64,000 bases of DNA from NCBI GenBank assembly GCA_016125045.1, contig WGML01000006.1:62001-126000 (forward strand). The letters run 5' to 3'. The position numbers and the translations under genes were made by a program. This DNA comes from a bacterium. Lineage in GTDB: Bacteria; Pseudomonadota; Alphaproteobacteria; Caulobacterales; Hyphomonadaceae. Below, piece by piece: positions 1-9,124 of the stretch (its first letter is position 1; the number at the start of each line of letters is the position of its first letter). The notes beneath the pieces were generated by a model that searched no databases, was not told the DNA's origin, and was given only the letters and a program-made list of their open reading frames with translations.

Positions 1-78
1 ACCGGGGTCGACTACATCTCGGTCGGCGCGCTCACGCATTCCGCGCCAGCACTAGATCTCGGGCTCGACGAAGACTGA
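1..78 (+). CDS. nadC: Nicotinate-nucleotide diphosphorylase, C-terminal end (partial)
   Basis: The window opens inside a plus-strand reading frame whose last 25 residues include GVDYISVGALTHSAPALD, the conserved C-terminal signature of quinolinate phosphoribosyltransferase. The enzyme makes nicotinate mononucleotide from quinolinate and PRPP in de novo NAD synthesis. The frame ends in TGA at 76-78, and only the tail is visible. The next gene is convergent and ends 7 bases away, leaving no room for a separate terminator. Confidence 0.85.
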   Translation, partial: TGVDYISVGALTHSAPALDLGLDED

Positions 79-85
79 AACTGGG

Positions 86-1006
86 TCAGAGAGCGGTCGA
101 CGTCGCCTCTGTCGGCGGCGCACGGAACACGTCCACATCCGAGCCGCCCGGCGCGATCACGATGTCGCCCGGCTGAAGCTCCTCACCGGACGCATAAACG
201 AGCACCTCGTCACGGGCGCGCCGCTCCGCCAGCGCAACCTGCGCGTAACGCCACTCTTTGGCGGTCTTCGGAAAGCGATAGAAAACATGCATTCCGATGT
301 GCGCGGTCTGAACCATCCCGGGCGACCAGTACGGATCGACATAGGTGGCGTGATAGTGAGTCGCCGAATTGGTCACCGGCGCCCCGAAGCCGAGTTTCAC
401 GTGCAGGGCTACCGCTTTCGCCCGCTCCCAAAGCGGCCCGCGGGGGCGGTATCGCAACGAGCCGTCACACGTGAATGTGAACTGGCATCCCGTCACCCGA
501 TGCGCCCCCTGATACACGACGCCACAAATCGTGTTCGGAAAATTCGGGTCTGCGACCCGATTCAGCACAACTTCCGCGACGGCGATCTGCCCCTTCACGC
601 CTTCGGAGCGCGCCTCATAATAGACCGCCTCCGCGAGGCATTTCATATCGGCCTCGGACCCCTCAAACCCCTCGAAATGGCGGGCGTCGAACGAGGTCAG
701 ACGCGCAATCGAGTGATTGTCGCGCACGCGGGCGGTCGAAATATCCAGAATTCCGCGGCTTGCGTCGGCGAGCGCATACGACGCGGGCTGAAGCCAGCCG
801 CGCGCCCGATCGCTCACGTCCGGCTGAATGACTGAATTGGTGTCGAGCTTGCCAGCGAGCGTCACTGCTTCAGCGATGTAGGCTTCGTCGACCTTCTGGA
901 CGTCTACACGATATCCGATGAGCGGGCCGCCTACGGCCGCCGCGGCGGCGCATGCAGCGATGCTGACGGCGCGCTGCTGAGCGAGGCGTCTTTCCGCTTC
1001 CGACAT
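86..1006 (-). CDS. SleB-type cell-wall hydrolase (Hydrolase_2 domain), membrane-anchored
   Basis: Predicted peptidoglycan hydrolase of 306 residues. A hydrophobic segment at about residues 12-31 anchors it or acts as an uncleaved signal. The Hydrolase_2 domain begins near residue 122 with CLAEAVYYEARSEG, where the EAVYYEAR glutamates are the likely catalytic region, followed by the conserved VVLNRV and a region on NTICGVVYQG typical of SleB/CwlJ proteins. In bacteria without spores such proteins act in cell-wall remodelling; the exact substrate bond cannot be told. I chose the ATG at 1006, which has a GGAG just upstream. The frame stays open to weak GTG/TTG codons at 1180-1183 that lack a ribosome site, so a protein up to 59 residues longer is possible. 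Single gene, convergent with nadC. Confidence 0.85.
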   Translation of the reverse strand: MSEAERRLAQQRAVSIAACAAAAAVGGPLIGYRVDVQKVDEAYIAEAVTLAGKLDTNSVIQPDVSDRARGWLQPASYALADASRGILDISTARVRDNHSIARLTSFDARHFEGFEGSEADMKCLAEAVYYEARSEGVKGQIAVAEVVLNRVADPNFPNTICGVVYQGAHRVTGCQFTFTCDGSLRYRPRGPLWERAKAVALHVKLGFGAPVTNSATHYHATYVDPYWSPGMVQTAHIGMHVFYRFPKTAKEWRYAQVALAERRARDEVLVYASGEELQPGDIVIAPGGSDVDVFRAPPTEATSTAL

Positions 1007-1463
1007 CGCTCTCCACCACGCCGCGGGTCCAACGAGGACGCCAGCCAGACGCGGAACAGTGAACGAGAATGCTTTCAACGTGCTTAACACCCGAGCTCTG
1101 CCTTGTTCCTGCACAAGCTCACGCCGCTGCTTCCGGCGCGCTTTCACCCAACTCAACTCACGACGTATGCGTTGGTTCACCAACGTCTATCTGGGAGCTT
1201 ACCTTGCGGGCCAACCGGCCCACCGGGATATTCGAGGTTCACCCCTTGGATGCTGCAAACCGCAGGCCAAAACATCCCTCGACGGTCGATACACCGATCG
1301 AAAACGAACTCTCTACTCCTGCTCTGGCGGGATGAAGCTTCCCCTCTCCGCCCCGCGGAGGTGAGATCACCGGCAATTGGGGCGATGAAAGGGCGGCATT
1401 ATGGCGAGATTGCCACAATTGTTAACGCTGATGTGATCGAGCACGAGCGTCTGATGGGGTGAT
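1007..1463. other. Intergenic stretch upstream of the cell-wall hydrolase
   Basis: About 457 bases lie between the chosen hydrolase start and the ppdK stop. The first 177 could be an N-terminal extension of the hydrolase. The remainder must carry the hydrolase promoter and the ppdK 3' end. Short open frames on both strands have no similarity or ribosome site I can recognise. There is no convincing hairpin terminator for ppdK. Confidence 0.5.
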
Positions 1464-4145
1464 TCAGCGCTTGGTTCGAAGGGCGGCATGCGCCGCCGCG
1501 AGCCTCGCGACCGGAACTCTGAAGGGCGAGCACGATACATAGTCAAGCCCGGCCGATTCGAAGAACGCGATCGACGCGGGGTCGCCGCCATGCTCCCCAC
1601 AGACGCCGAGCTTGAGCGCAGGGCGCGCGGCTCTGCCGCGCGTGCAGCCCATCCTCACAAGCTCGCCGACACCATCCTGATCGATCGTGACGAAGGGGTC
1701 ACGCTCATAAACGCCCCGCTCCTCATAGGTCTTGAGGAAACGCGCGCTGTCGTCGCGACTGACGCCCAGCGCGGTCTGCGTCAGGTCATTCGTGCCGAAG
1801 GAAAAGAAGTCGGCCTCGAGCGCGATCTCCCCCGCCACCAGGGCAGCGCGCGGCAGTTCGATCATCGTCCCGACGAGGTAGTCGAGCTGTGCTCGGCGTT
1901 CCCTGAAGACGCGCTCAGCCATCGAAACCACCCTGTTTCGCGTGAGCTCCAGTTCGCGGCGCGTCGCCACCAGAGGGATCATGATCTCGGGGATCGGGGC
2001 CTTGCCGGTCGCCGCAGCCACTTCGAGCGCGGCCTCGAAGATGGCCCGAGCCTGCATGTCGTAGATTTCCGGATAGGTGATTCCAAGGCGGCATCCACGA
2101 TGCCCCAACATCGGATTGCTCTCGGCGAGTTCTTTTGATCTCGCAGAGAGCGACGCGGGTGAGAGCCCCGTCGCACGGGCGACCGCTGCGATGTCTTCAT
2201 CCGTGTGTGGCAGAAACTCGTGCAGGGGCGGATCAAGCAGCCGGATCGTGACCGGAAGATCCTCCATGATCTTGAACAGCTCGACGAAATCGCCGCGCTG
2301 CATCGGCAGGAGTTTTTCCAGGGCTGCGATCCGGCCACGTTCGTTGACGGCAAGAATCATCTCTCGCACGACCGCGATCCGGTCGGCGTCGAAGAACATG
2401 TGTTCCGTGCGGCACAGCCCGATGCCTTCCGCGCCGAAGCGCCGCGCGGTTCGCGCGTCATGCGGCGTGTCAGCGTTTGTGCGGACCTTCATGCGACGAA
2501 GCTTGTCCGCCCAGGCCATCAGGCTCGCGAACTCGCCGGCCATCGATGGCTCGATCATCTTCACCTCGCCGACGAGCATCTGCCCCATCGCGCCGTCGAC
2601 CGTCACCAGGTCGCCGCGTTTGAGCTCGCGGCCGAGCGACCGCACCACTCCCTGCGCCGCATCAATCTTGAGGCCGCCAGCTCCACAGACGCACGGACGG
2701 CCCATGCCGCGGGCGACCACCGCTGCGTGGCTGGTCATGCCGCCGCGCGCCGTGACAATGGCCTTGGCGGCATGCATGCCATGGATGTCTTCAGGGCTCG
2801 TTTCCTCCCGCACGAGGATCACCGACTGGCCAGAGGCCGCCAGCTGGGCCGCCTCATCGCTGTCGAACACGATCCTTCCGACCGCCGCCCCCGGACTCGC
2901 CGGCAGACCCTTCACGAACACATCGCGCACGGCGTCTTCTGCGATTGTCGGATGCAAGAGCTGGTCAAGCTGCGCCGGGTCCAGGCGCAACACCGCCTCC
3001 TCCTGCGAGATCAGCCCCTCGCCGCACATGTCCACCGCGAGCTTGAGCGCCGCCTGCGCCGTGCGCTTTCCGGAGCGCGTCTGGAGCAGGTAGAGCTTGC
3101 CCCGCTCGATCGTGAACTCAATGTCCTGCATGTCCCGATAATGCTGCTCGAGGCGGCCCGCGACCTCCAGCAGTTCGCGATAGAGGCCCGGCATCGTCTC
3201 CTCGAGCGAGGGTTCGTCCGCCTTCAACTCGATCCGTCGGCCCTTCGAGATCGTCGATGGCGTGCGGATGCCGGCGACCACATCCTCGCCCTGAGCGTTG
3301 ACGAGATACTCGCCATAGAAGCGCTTTTCGCCGGTCGAGGGATCGCGCGTGAACGCGACGCCGGTGGCGGACGTCTCGCCCATATTGCCAAACACCATGG
3401 CCTGCACATTCACCGCGGTGCCCCAGCTTTCGGGAATCGAGTGAAGACGTCGATAGGTGATCGCCCGCTCATTCATCCAGGAACTGAACACGGCGCCGAT
3501 CGCACCCCACAGCTGGTCGCGCGGGTCGCTCGGAAATGGCGCACCGAGCTCGCGACTGACCGCCGCCTTGTAGAGACCGATCACGTCCAACCAACCGTCG
3601 GCGCCGATATCGGTATCGAATATCAGATCGCGGCTTTCCTTGTACTCGTCGATGATCTCCTCGAATACGTCCTGGGAGACCCCGAGCACGACATCGGAGT
3701 ACATCTGAATAAAGCGCCGATAGCTGTCATAGGCGAAGCGACGGTCGCCGGAGAGAACCGCGAGTCCTTCGGCCGTTTCATCGTTGAGGCCAAGATTGAG
3801 CACCGTGTCCATCATGCCGGGCATGGAGGCCCGCCCCCCTGACCGCACCGAGACCAGCAGAGGGTTTGCGGCGTCGCCGAACGCCTTGCCGGTTCTGGCT
3901 TCCAGCGCCTTCAACGCGGCGTTGACTTCAGCCTCGAGTCCGTCCGGATAGGTCTTCCGCAATTCATAGAATAGGGTGCAGACTTCGGTCGTGATCGTGA
4001 ATCCGGGCGGCACAGGCAGGCCGAGGCTCGCCATTTCGGCGAGGTTTGCACCCTTTCCGCCAAGAAGATTCTTCATCGAGGCGTCGCCGTCGCTCTTCGC
4101 GCCGCCGAACTCGTAGACCCACTTCGTCTCGCGTCTGGTCGCCAT
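1464..4145 (-). CDS. ppdK: Pyruvate, phosphate dikinase
   Basis: Cytoplasmic enzyme interconverting pyruvate + ATP + phosphate and PEP + AMP + diphosphate, used in gluconeogenesis or the PEP-pyruvate node. At 893 residues it has the usual full length. The N-terminal nucleotide-binding domain starts with GGKGANLAEMASLGLPVPPG. The swivelling phosphohistidine domain carries GGMTSHAAVVARGMGRPCVCG-like sequence near residue 460, with the histidine as phosphocarrier. The C-terminal TIM barrel ends with LGVCGEHGGDP, whose cysteine is the conserved active-site acid. I prefer the ATG at 4145 over the GTG at 4154. Downstream of glyS in the same direction (about 100-base gap), an order common in alphaproteobacteria. 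Confidence 0.97.
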   Translation of the reverse strand: MATRRETKWVYEFGGAKSDGDASMKNLLGGKGANLAEMASLGLPVPPGFTITTEVCTLFYELRKTYPDGLEAEVNAALKALEARTGKAFGDAANPLLVSVRSGGRASMPGMMDTVLNLGLNDETAEGLAVLSGDRRFAYDSYRRFIQMYSDVVLGVSQDVFEEIIDEYKESRDLIFDTDIGADGWLDVIGLYKAAVSRELGAPFPSDPRDQLWGAIGAVFSSWMNERAITYRRLHSIPESWGTAVNVQAMVFGNMGETSATGVAFTRDPSTGEKRFYGEYLVNAQGEDVVAGIRTPSTISKGRRIELKADEPSLEETMPGLYRELLEVAGRLEQHYRDMQDIEFTIERGKLYLLQTRSGKRTAQAALKLAVDMCGEGLISQEEAVLRLDPAQLDQLLHPTIAEDAVRDVFVKGLPASPGAAVGRIVFDSDEAAQLAASGQSVILVREETSPEDIHGMHAAKAIVTARGGMTSHAAVVARGMGRPCVCGAGGLKIDAAQGVVRSLGRELKRGDLVTVDGAMGQMLVGEVKMIEPSMAGEFASLMAWADKLRRMKVRTNADTPHDARTARRFGAEGIGLCRTEHMFFDADRIAVVREMILAVNERGRIAALEKLLPMQRGDFVELFKIMEDLPVTIRLLDPPLHEFLPHTDEDIAAVARATGLSPASLSARSKELAESNPMLGHRGCRLGITYPEIYDMQARAIFEAALEVAAATGKAPIPEIMIPLVATRRELELTRNRVVSMAERVFRERRAQLDYLVGTMIELPRAALVAGEIALEADFFSFGTNDLTQTALGVSRDDSARFLKTYEERGVYERDPFVTIDQDGVGELVRMGCTRGRAARPALKLGVCGEHGGDPASIAFFESAGLDYVSCSPFRVPVARLAAAHAALRTKR

Positions 4146-4247
4146 CACTCTCACCGTCCATCTGCGGGCGCGGCAACCGCGCTATCGCCGTCCCCTTGCG
4201 CCCGCTCCTTTACTCACATTGTCCCGCCACGCACGTCGTCCGCGGTC

Positions 4248-6446
4248 CTAACCCTCGATCCTTGAGAAATCAGCCACCTGATGCAGCATGCGGCGCACCT
4301 CGGCGAGCAGTTTCAGCCGGTTCACCCGCACCGCCGGGTCATCGGCGTTCACTGTCACCTTGTCGAAAAAGGCGTCAACCGGCGCACGGAGACCCGACAG
4401 GGCCTGCATCGCCGCCCCGAAGTCTTCGCGTTTCAGAGCGCTCGCGGCGTATTCACCCGCGGCGAGGAGCGCCTTGTGAAGGGCGGTTTCCTCGGCTTGC
4501 GCGAACAAGGCGGCGTCCGGCGCGCCTGCGGCGACTTCGGCCCCGTCCTTTTTTTCTTCAGCCTTAAGAATGTTCGCCGCCCGCTTGTAGCCGGCGAGAA
4601 GGTTTGCTCCGTCCTCCGTCGCAAGGAAGACGCCGAGCGCCTCCACCCGCCGTACGATCATGACGAGATCATCTTCCCCGAGCGCGAACACGGCGTCGAT
4701 CAGGTCGTGGCGCTTGCCCTCCCCCCGCAAGTGGACCTTCAAACGATCGGCGAAGAAGGCGAGGAGATCATCCAGCAGATCGTCGACATCACCCACCCGC
4801 GTCTGCGGTGAATCGACAATTCCTCGTTCCAAATCGCTATACTTGCTGTCGGGCTTGACCCCCCAAACCCAGCGCCCCGATACCTCGTCGGAAGCGATTA
4901 GGTCCAGCGCCTGACGTGAAACATCTCGAAGTTTCAGGCGCACTTCCGATTGTCGGCTCGACATCGAGCCTAGAACGATCCGGATCACGCCGAGCGCGGC
5001 CCGGCGCAACGCATAAGGATCCCCCGAGCCGGTCGGCTTCTCGCGGATGGCCCAGAACCCGACCAGCGTGTCCAACTTGTCAGCGAGCGCGACCGCGACA
5101 CCCACCGGATTTGACGGCAATTCGTCGGACGGCCCCTTCGGCCGGTAGTGGTCGCGGATCGCGTCCGCGACGAGCGGGTCCTCGCCCTGCTCCAGCGCAC
5201 AATACCTTCCCATCACGCCTTCGAGTTCCGGGAATTCGCCCACCATCTCCGAGACGAGGTCGCATTTCGCAAGCCGCGCCGCGCGCGCCGCAAGCTCCGG
5301 CTCGGCCCTGACCACCGGCGCAAGCGCCCGCGCCAGCGCCTCGACCCGCCTCACCTTGTAGCCGACAGAACCGAGCTTTTCGTGGAACACTACGCCATCA
5401 AGGCGCTTGAGGTTGTCTTCCAGCTTCGTCTTGCGGTCCTTGTCCCAGAAGAAGCGCGCATCGTTGAGCCGCGCCGACAAAACGCGCGCATTGCCCGCCG
5501 CTATTTTCTCGCCGCCATCGCTCGCCTCGAGATTTGCGACCACGATGAAGCGCGGCGCGAGGCCGCCTGACTTCGGGTCTTGAACCGCGAAATATTTCTG
5601 GTGCGTGCGCATGGACAGGCGGATCACCTCCGGCGGCAGGTCAAGGAAAGCCGGGTCCATCTTCCCCATCAGCACGACGGGCCACTCGGCGAGCCCCGCC
5701 ACCTCCTCCAGCAAGCCCTGATCCTCGATCAGCTCCAGCCCCTGGGCCCGGGCAAGCGTCCGGGCATCCGTCAGAATGATCTCCTTGCGCTCATCGCGGT
5801 CGAGCACCACACGGCCTTCGGCCTTGAGCACGGCCGCATAGTCATCATAGCGGCGCACTTTGAACGGCCCGCGGCCCATCACCCTGTGCCCCTCGGTGAG
5901 CGCGCCGGATGTCACTCCGCCGACTTCGAAGTCCGCCACCTCGCCGTCAAACGTGCACAGAATGCGGTTGAGCGGCCGCACCCAGCGCAAATCACCGGTT
6001 GAGGACCCGTTCGGCCCCCAGCGCATCGATTTTGGCCAGTGAAATCCCTTGATGATCGCCGGAACCATGTCAGCGATCAGGTCCCGCGTGTTGCGTCCCG
6101 GACGTTCGATCCGTGCGACATAGAATTCTCCCTTCTTCGGGTCGGTCACAATCTCGGCCTCGTCGATCGAACGAAGACCCGCGCCGCGAAGAAATCCGTC
6201 GATCGCCGCTTGCGGCGCCCCGACACGCGGCCCCTTGCGCTCCTCGCTCACAGCCGCCGACGAGACAGGCAGCCCCTCGACGACGCCTACGAGCCGCCGC
6301 GGACCGGAAAACGTCTTGACGCCCTCGGGAACCAGTCCGGCCTCGGTGAACCGGTCCATGAGCGCGCGCGCGAGGTCCGCTTCCGCCTTCACCTGCATCC
6401 GGGCGGGAATCTCTTCGGTCAGGAGTTCGAGAAGGAGTTGCGGCAT
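4248..6446 (-). CDS. glyS: Glycyl-tRNA synthetase beta subunit
   Basis: Beta subunit (732 residues) of the alpha2beta2 glycyl-tRNA synthetase; it binds tRNA-Gly while the alpha subunit activates glycine. The N-terminus [17 protein letters not shown] is diagnostic. The central HD-like region contains [19 protein letters not shown], and the C-terminus is the DALR-type anticodon-binding helix bundle (AAFMQ-like [20 protein letters not shown]). The start is the ATG at 6446; upstream in-frame codons lead into non-homologous residues. Its partner glyQ is not adjacent but about 6.1 kb upstream at 12544-13470, in the same orientation, with at least nine genes between them, some on the opposite strand. 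The two subunits therefore cannot share one simple operon. Confidence 0.97.
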   Translation of the reverse strand: MPQLLLELLTEEIPARMQVKAEADLARALMDRFTEAGLVPEGVKTFSGPRRLVGVVEGLPVSSAAVSEERKGPRVGAPQAAIDGFLRGAGLRSIDEAEIVTDPKKGEFYVARIERPGRNTRDLIADMVPAIIKGFHWPKSMRWGPNGSSTGDLRWVRPLNRILCTFDGEVADFEVGGVTSGALTEGHRVMGRGPFKVRRYDDYAAVLKAEGRVVLDRDERKEIILTDARTLARAQGLELIEDQGLLEEVAGLAEWPVVLMGKMDPAFLDLPPEVIRLSMRTHQKYFAVQDPKSGGLAPRFIVVANLEASDGGEKIAAGNARVLSARLNDARFFWDKDRKTKLEDNLKRLDGVVFHEKLGSVGYKVRRVEALARALAPVVRAEPELAARAARLAKCDLVSEMVGEFPELEGVMGRYCALEQGEDPLVADAIRDHYRPKGPSDELPSNPVGVAVALADKLDTLVGFWAIREKPTGSGDPYALRRAALGVIRIVLGSMSSRQSEVRLKLRDVSRQALDLIASDEVSGRWVWGVKPDSKYSDLERGIVDSPQTRVGDVDDLLDDLLAFFADRLKVHLRGEGKRHDLIDAVFALGEDDLVMIVRRVEALGVFLATEDGANLLAGYKRAANILKAEEKKDGAEVAAGAPDAALFAQAEETALHKALLAAGEYAASALKREDFGAAMQALSGLRAPVDAFFDKVTVNADDPAVRVNRLKLLAEVRRMLHQVADFSRIEG

Positions 6447-6609
6447 CTGACGCCTTTTGGGGGAGTTTTGTTCCCGTTCGAGTGGCGCGGAACGTCGCGA
6501 AGAGCAAGTCCGGCCTTGTCGATCGTGAAGGCTTCGTGCCCCCTTCGCCACGGACTATGTTCGTTCCGCTGGCCGACGAAGCCTGCGGCGTTCGTGGAGG
6601 AAGTTCGCG

Positions 6610-7266
6610 ATGACTCTCGTTTTCGATTTCTATTTTTCCTTCCGAAGCCCCTATTCTTACCTCGCCACACCGCAGATCGAGACCCTTCTCGCCAAGCACG
6701 ACGCGATATGTCGGGTGAAGATCGTCCGCCCGATTGCTGTGCGCATTCCTGGATTTTTCCAGAAGGTGAATCCGCTTTGGCCGCCCTATCTGGCGCGGGA
6801 CACCTATCGCATCGCCCAGATGATGGACATTCCTTACCGTTGGCCGCGCCCCGACCCGATCGTGCAGAATCCCTCAACCCGCGAGGTCGCTGCCGATCAG
6901 CCGTACATCATGCCGGTGAGCCGGATGGGCGCGGCGGCGGAGGAGGCCGGCAAGGGGTTTGCGTTCGTTCGAAGGGCCGCGCACGCGATCTGGTCCGGTG
7001 AGGTCGACGACTGGCACCTGGGTGATCATCTCAAACTGGCCGCGGACGCCTCCGGGCTGGACGGCGCGGCCATAACCGCCACTGCGTCAACCGAAGCCGA
7101 GCGGCTCGACGCCGTCATTCTGGCCAATGAGGACGCTCAGCCAAAGGCTGGCCACTGGGGCGTACCTCTGTTCGTATTTGAGGATGAGCCCTTCTTCGGT
7201 CAGGACCGAATCGATCACCTTATCTGGGCGATGAAGCAGCGCGGCCTTCAACCACGACAGGGTTGA
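6610..7266 (+). CDS. 2-hydroxychromene-2-carboxylate isomerase / DsbA-fold family protein
   Basis: 218 residues, one DSBA-like thioredoxin-fold domain. The N-terminus reads FDFYFSFRSPYSYLATP, the hallmark of the HCCA isomerase (kappa-class GST-like) branch in which a serine replaces the CxxC of true DsbA oxidoreductases; no CxxC is present. Typical members use glutathione to isomerise aromatic degradation intermediates, but most genomic copies, including this one, have no aromatic pathway nearby, so the substrate is unknown. The C-terminal GVPLFVFEDEPFFGQDRIDHL stretch is the conserved cis-Pro loop and end helix. It starts 163 bases from the divergent glyS start. A perfect hairpin follows at 7295-7318. 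Confidence 0.88.
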   Translation: MTLVFDFYFSFRSPYSYLATPQIETLLAKHDAICRVKIVRPIAVRIPGFFQKVNPLWPPYLARDTYRIAQMMDIPYRWPRPDPIVQNPSTREVAADQPYIMPVSRMGAAAEEAGKGFAFVRRAAHAIWSGEVDDWHLGDHLKLAADASGLDGAAITATASTEAERLDAVILANEDAQPKAGHWGVPLFVFEDEPFFGQDRIDHLIWAMKQRGLQPRQG

Positions 7267-7294
7267 CCGCGCCCGCTGGTGGACAGAATCAAAC

Positions 7295-7318
7295 GGGCGC
7301 CGGTCTGCACCGGCGCCC
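7295..7318. terminator. Bidirectional hairpin terminator
   Basis: Perfect 10-bp GC-rich stem GGGCGCCGGT / ACCGGCGCCC with a four-base loop, between the convergent isomerase-like gene and the lipoprotein GST gene. Read on the minus strand it is followed by CGTTTGATTC, a weak T-rich tail; the plus-strand side has no T tract. Position and symmetry suggest it ends both transcripts. Confidence 0.7.
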
Positions 7319-7347
7319 ACGTGAGGCATCAAGACTTCCCGTCGACC

Positions 7348-8127
7348 TTAGCGCGGTCCCGGAGGGGCGTGCTGCGGAAGCGCGGGAAGGTTCCCGATCA
7401 TTCCGTCGGGCCGGGCCTTGGCGAGCATGCGCTGATAGGCCGGGCGCGCCTCAATCTTCTTGCGCCACGCCGCGACGTTCGGGAACTGGTTGACGTCAAC
7501 GATGTTCAGCGCCGTTGCGAAATTGAGCGGAAAGAACATCATGATGTCCGACGTGGAGAACTCCGCGCCGCCGAACCAGGGGTGTTTGCCAAGATAGTCC
7601 TCGGCGTATTGCACCACCGCTTCGCTGTCGACGAGCGGCGAGCGGGCGGTCGGCGGGCGGATCTGCCAGACCCGATAGTCCGCAATCACGCGCGAGGCGA
7701 GCGATCCTTCCGCGTAATGCATCCATTTGAGGTTATCGGCGTAGTCGGCCGACGCGATCGGGGGCGTGAGCTTGCCCGGCGCATAACGGTTGACGATCGT
7801 TTCGATGATCGCGCCCGACTCCACCAGAACCTGATCGCCGATCTTCACGGTGGGGGCGACAGGCATGCCGGGATTGATCGCGCGAATTGCGGCCATCGAG
7901 CCGGCGAGGTCGCCGCGCTTGAACTCAAGTGTGTAGGGAAGCCCAAGCTCCTCCATCAGCCAAACGATCCGCTCCGACCGCCGGCCTTCAAGGTGAAAGA
8001 TCGTGATCTCCGGCATCGCGAGCGCCTGCGCCGTCGGCGCAGCGGCGATTTCAGTCGTCTCTTCCCGAACGGATACGCAGCCTGCAAGCGCGAACGAGGC
8101 CAACGCCACGGTAAGTCGTCGGAACAT
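7348..8127 (-). CDS. Lipoprotein glutathione S-transferase family protein
   Basis: 259 residues. Residues 1-17 form a lipoprotein signal peptide ending LASFALAGC, with Cys17 as the predicted lipidation site followed by Val-Ser-Val (no Asp at +2, so outer-membrane sorting would be expected). From about residue 39 it is a standard GST: MPEITIFHLEGRRSERIVWL and the GMPVAPTVKIGDQVLVESGAI loop form the thioredoxin-like glutathione site, followed by an all-helical C-terminal domain. The start is secure: a GGGAGGA ribosome site lies five bases from the ATG at 8127, while the internal Met39 has none. Most bacterial GSTs are cytosolic, so an exported lipid-anchored form is odd. Substrate unknown. Confidence 0.88.
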   Translation of the reverse strand: MFRRLTVALASFALAGCVSVREETTEIAAAPTAQALAMPEITIFHLEGRRSERIVWLMEELGLPYTLEFKRGDLAGSMAAIRAINPGMPVAPTVKIGDQVLVESGAIIETIVNRYAPGKLTPPIASADYADNLKWMHYAEGSLASRVIADYRVWQIRPPTARSPLVDSEAVVQYAEDYLGKHPWFGGAEFSTSDIMMFFPLNFATALNIVDVNQFPNVAAWRKKIEARPAYQRMLAKARPDGMIGNLPALPQHAPPGPR

Positions 8128-8294
8128 TCAGTCCTCCCCTACGGCGCTCCGCTTTCGGGCGCGTTCGCTTCATTAGGCCGATTGCGCCTGATGTGCAAAG
8201 CCTTCGCAGGTATGCGCCGCCGCCGCGACACTGGACAAATCCGCCGCCCATCACGCACCCTGCCACGCCGACATCCCGACAGGAGCGCCCAGAG

Positions 8295-9080
8295 ATGACG
8301 ACCTTTCGCGACCATTTGCTTGCCGGAAAGACCGCCTTTGTCGCGGGCGCATCGAGCGGCATCAATCTTCAGATCGCCACGCGCCTCGCCCTCGCCGGAG
8401 CATCCGTCACGATCCTGTCTCGCTCCCCAGACAAGATCGAAGCGGCAGCGGCCGGGATCCGCGCCAAGGGCGCAGCGTGCATCGGCATCGCCCAGGACGT
8501 CCGGGATCATGACGGCGTAGGCCTCGCCTTCCAGCGCGCCGCGGCGGAATTCGGCCCGATCGACATTATCGTCTCCGGCGCGGCCGGAAACTTCGTCGCC
8601 CCCTTCAACTCCATCTCCTATAACGGCTTCCGTGCGGTCATCGATATCGACCTTGTGGGCACCTACAATGTGCTCCGTCAGGGCTTTCCCCATCTGCGCA
8701 CGCCCGGCGCGTCCGTGATCAACATCTCAGCGCCGCAATCCTTCCACCCCTACCCAATGCAGGCGCATGTGAACGCCGCGAAGGCGGGCGTCGACATGCT
8801 GACGCGCACCCTCGCCATCGAGTGGGGATCGTCAGGCGTGCGGGTCAATTCGATCATTCCGGGCCCGATCGCCGACACCGAAGGGATGGCCCGCCTCGCC
8901 CCCACACCCGAAGCCGAGGCGGCGAGCGCCCGCAGCGTGCCCTTGCAACGGCTCGGCACCAAGGACGAAGTGGCCGATCTCGCCGTGTTTCTGGTGTCGG
9001 ACGCCGCCCGCTACATCACCGGCGCGGTGATGCCGGTCGACGGCGGCTTGTCGCTGATGGGCGTCGGCCGCGTCGGCTGA
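8295..9080 (+). CDS. SDR family oxidoreductase, 2,4-dienoyl-CoA reductase-like
   Basis: 261 residues with a Rossmann fold. The cofactor loop is GASSGINLQIA, a variant of TGxxxGxG, and the N-terminal signature KTAFVAGASSG is clear. At the catalytic position the usual YxxxK is missing: the segment reads PMQAHVNAAKAGVDMLTRTL, keeping only Lys. This matches the peroxisomal-type 2,4-dienoyl-CoA reductases (DECR2 group), as does VRVNSIIPGPIADTEGM. A role in removing 4,5 double bonds during unsaturated fatty-acid beta-oxidation is therefore plausible, using NADPH. The ATG at 8295 has AGGAGC about nine bases upstream. It is followed on the same strand by the damaged MscS gene. Confidence 0.85.
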   Translation: MTTFRDHLLAGKTAFVAGASSGINLQIATRLALAGASVTILSRSPDKIEAAAAGIRAKGAACIGIAQDVRDHDGVGLAFQRAAAEFGPIDIIVSGAAGNFVAPFNSISYNGFRAVIDIDLVGTYNVLRQGFPHLRTPGASVINISAPQSFHPYPMQAHVNAAKAGVDMLTRTLAIEWGSSGVRVNSIIPGPIADTEGMARLAPTPEAEAASARSVPLQRLGTKDEVADLAVFLVSDAARYITGAVMPVDGGLSLMGVGRVG

Positions 9081-9124
9081 AGTCCGCCCCATCGACGCAC
9101 ACAGGAGTTCAGCCGCTGGACCTC

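Noticed and set aside
2205-3842. 545-codon open frame antisense to ppdK
   Set aside because: Low-complexity Arg/His-rich product, no start signal; explained by GC-rich third positions of ppdK.
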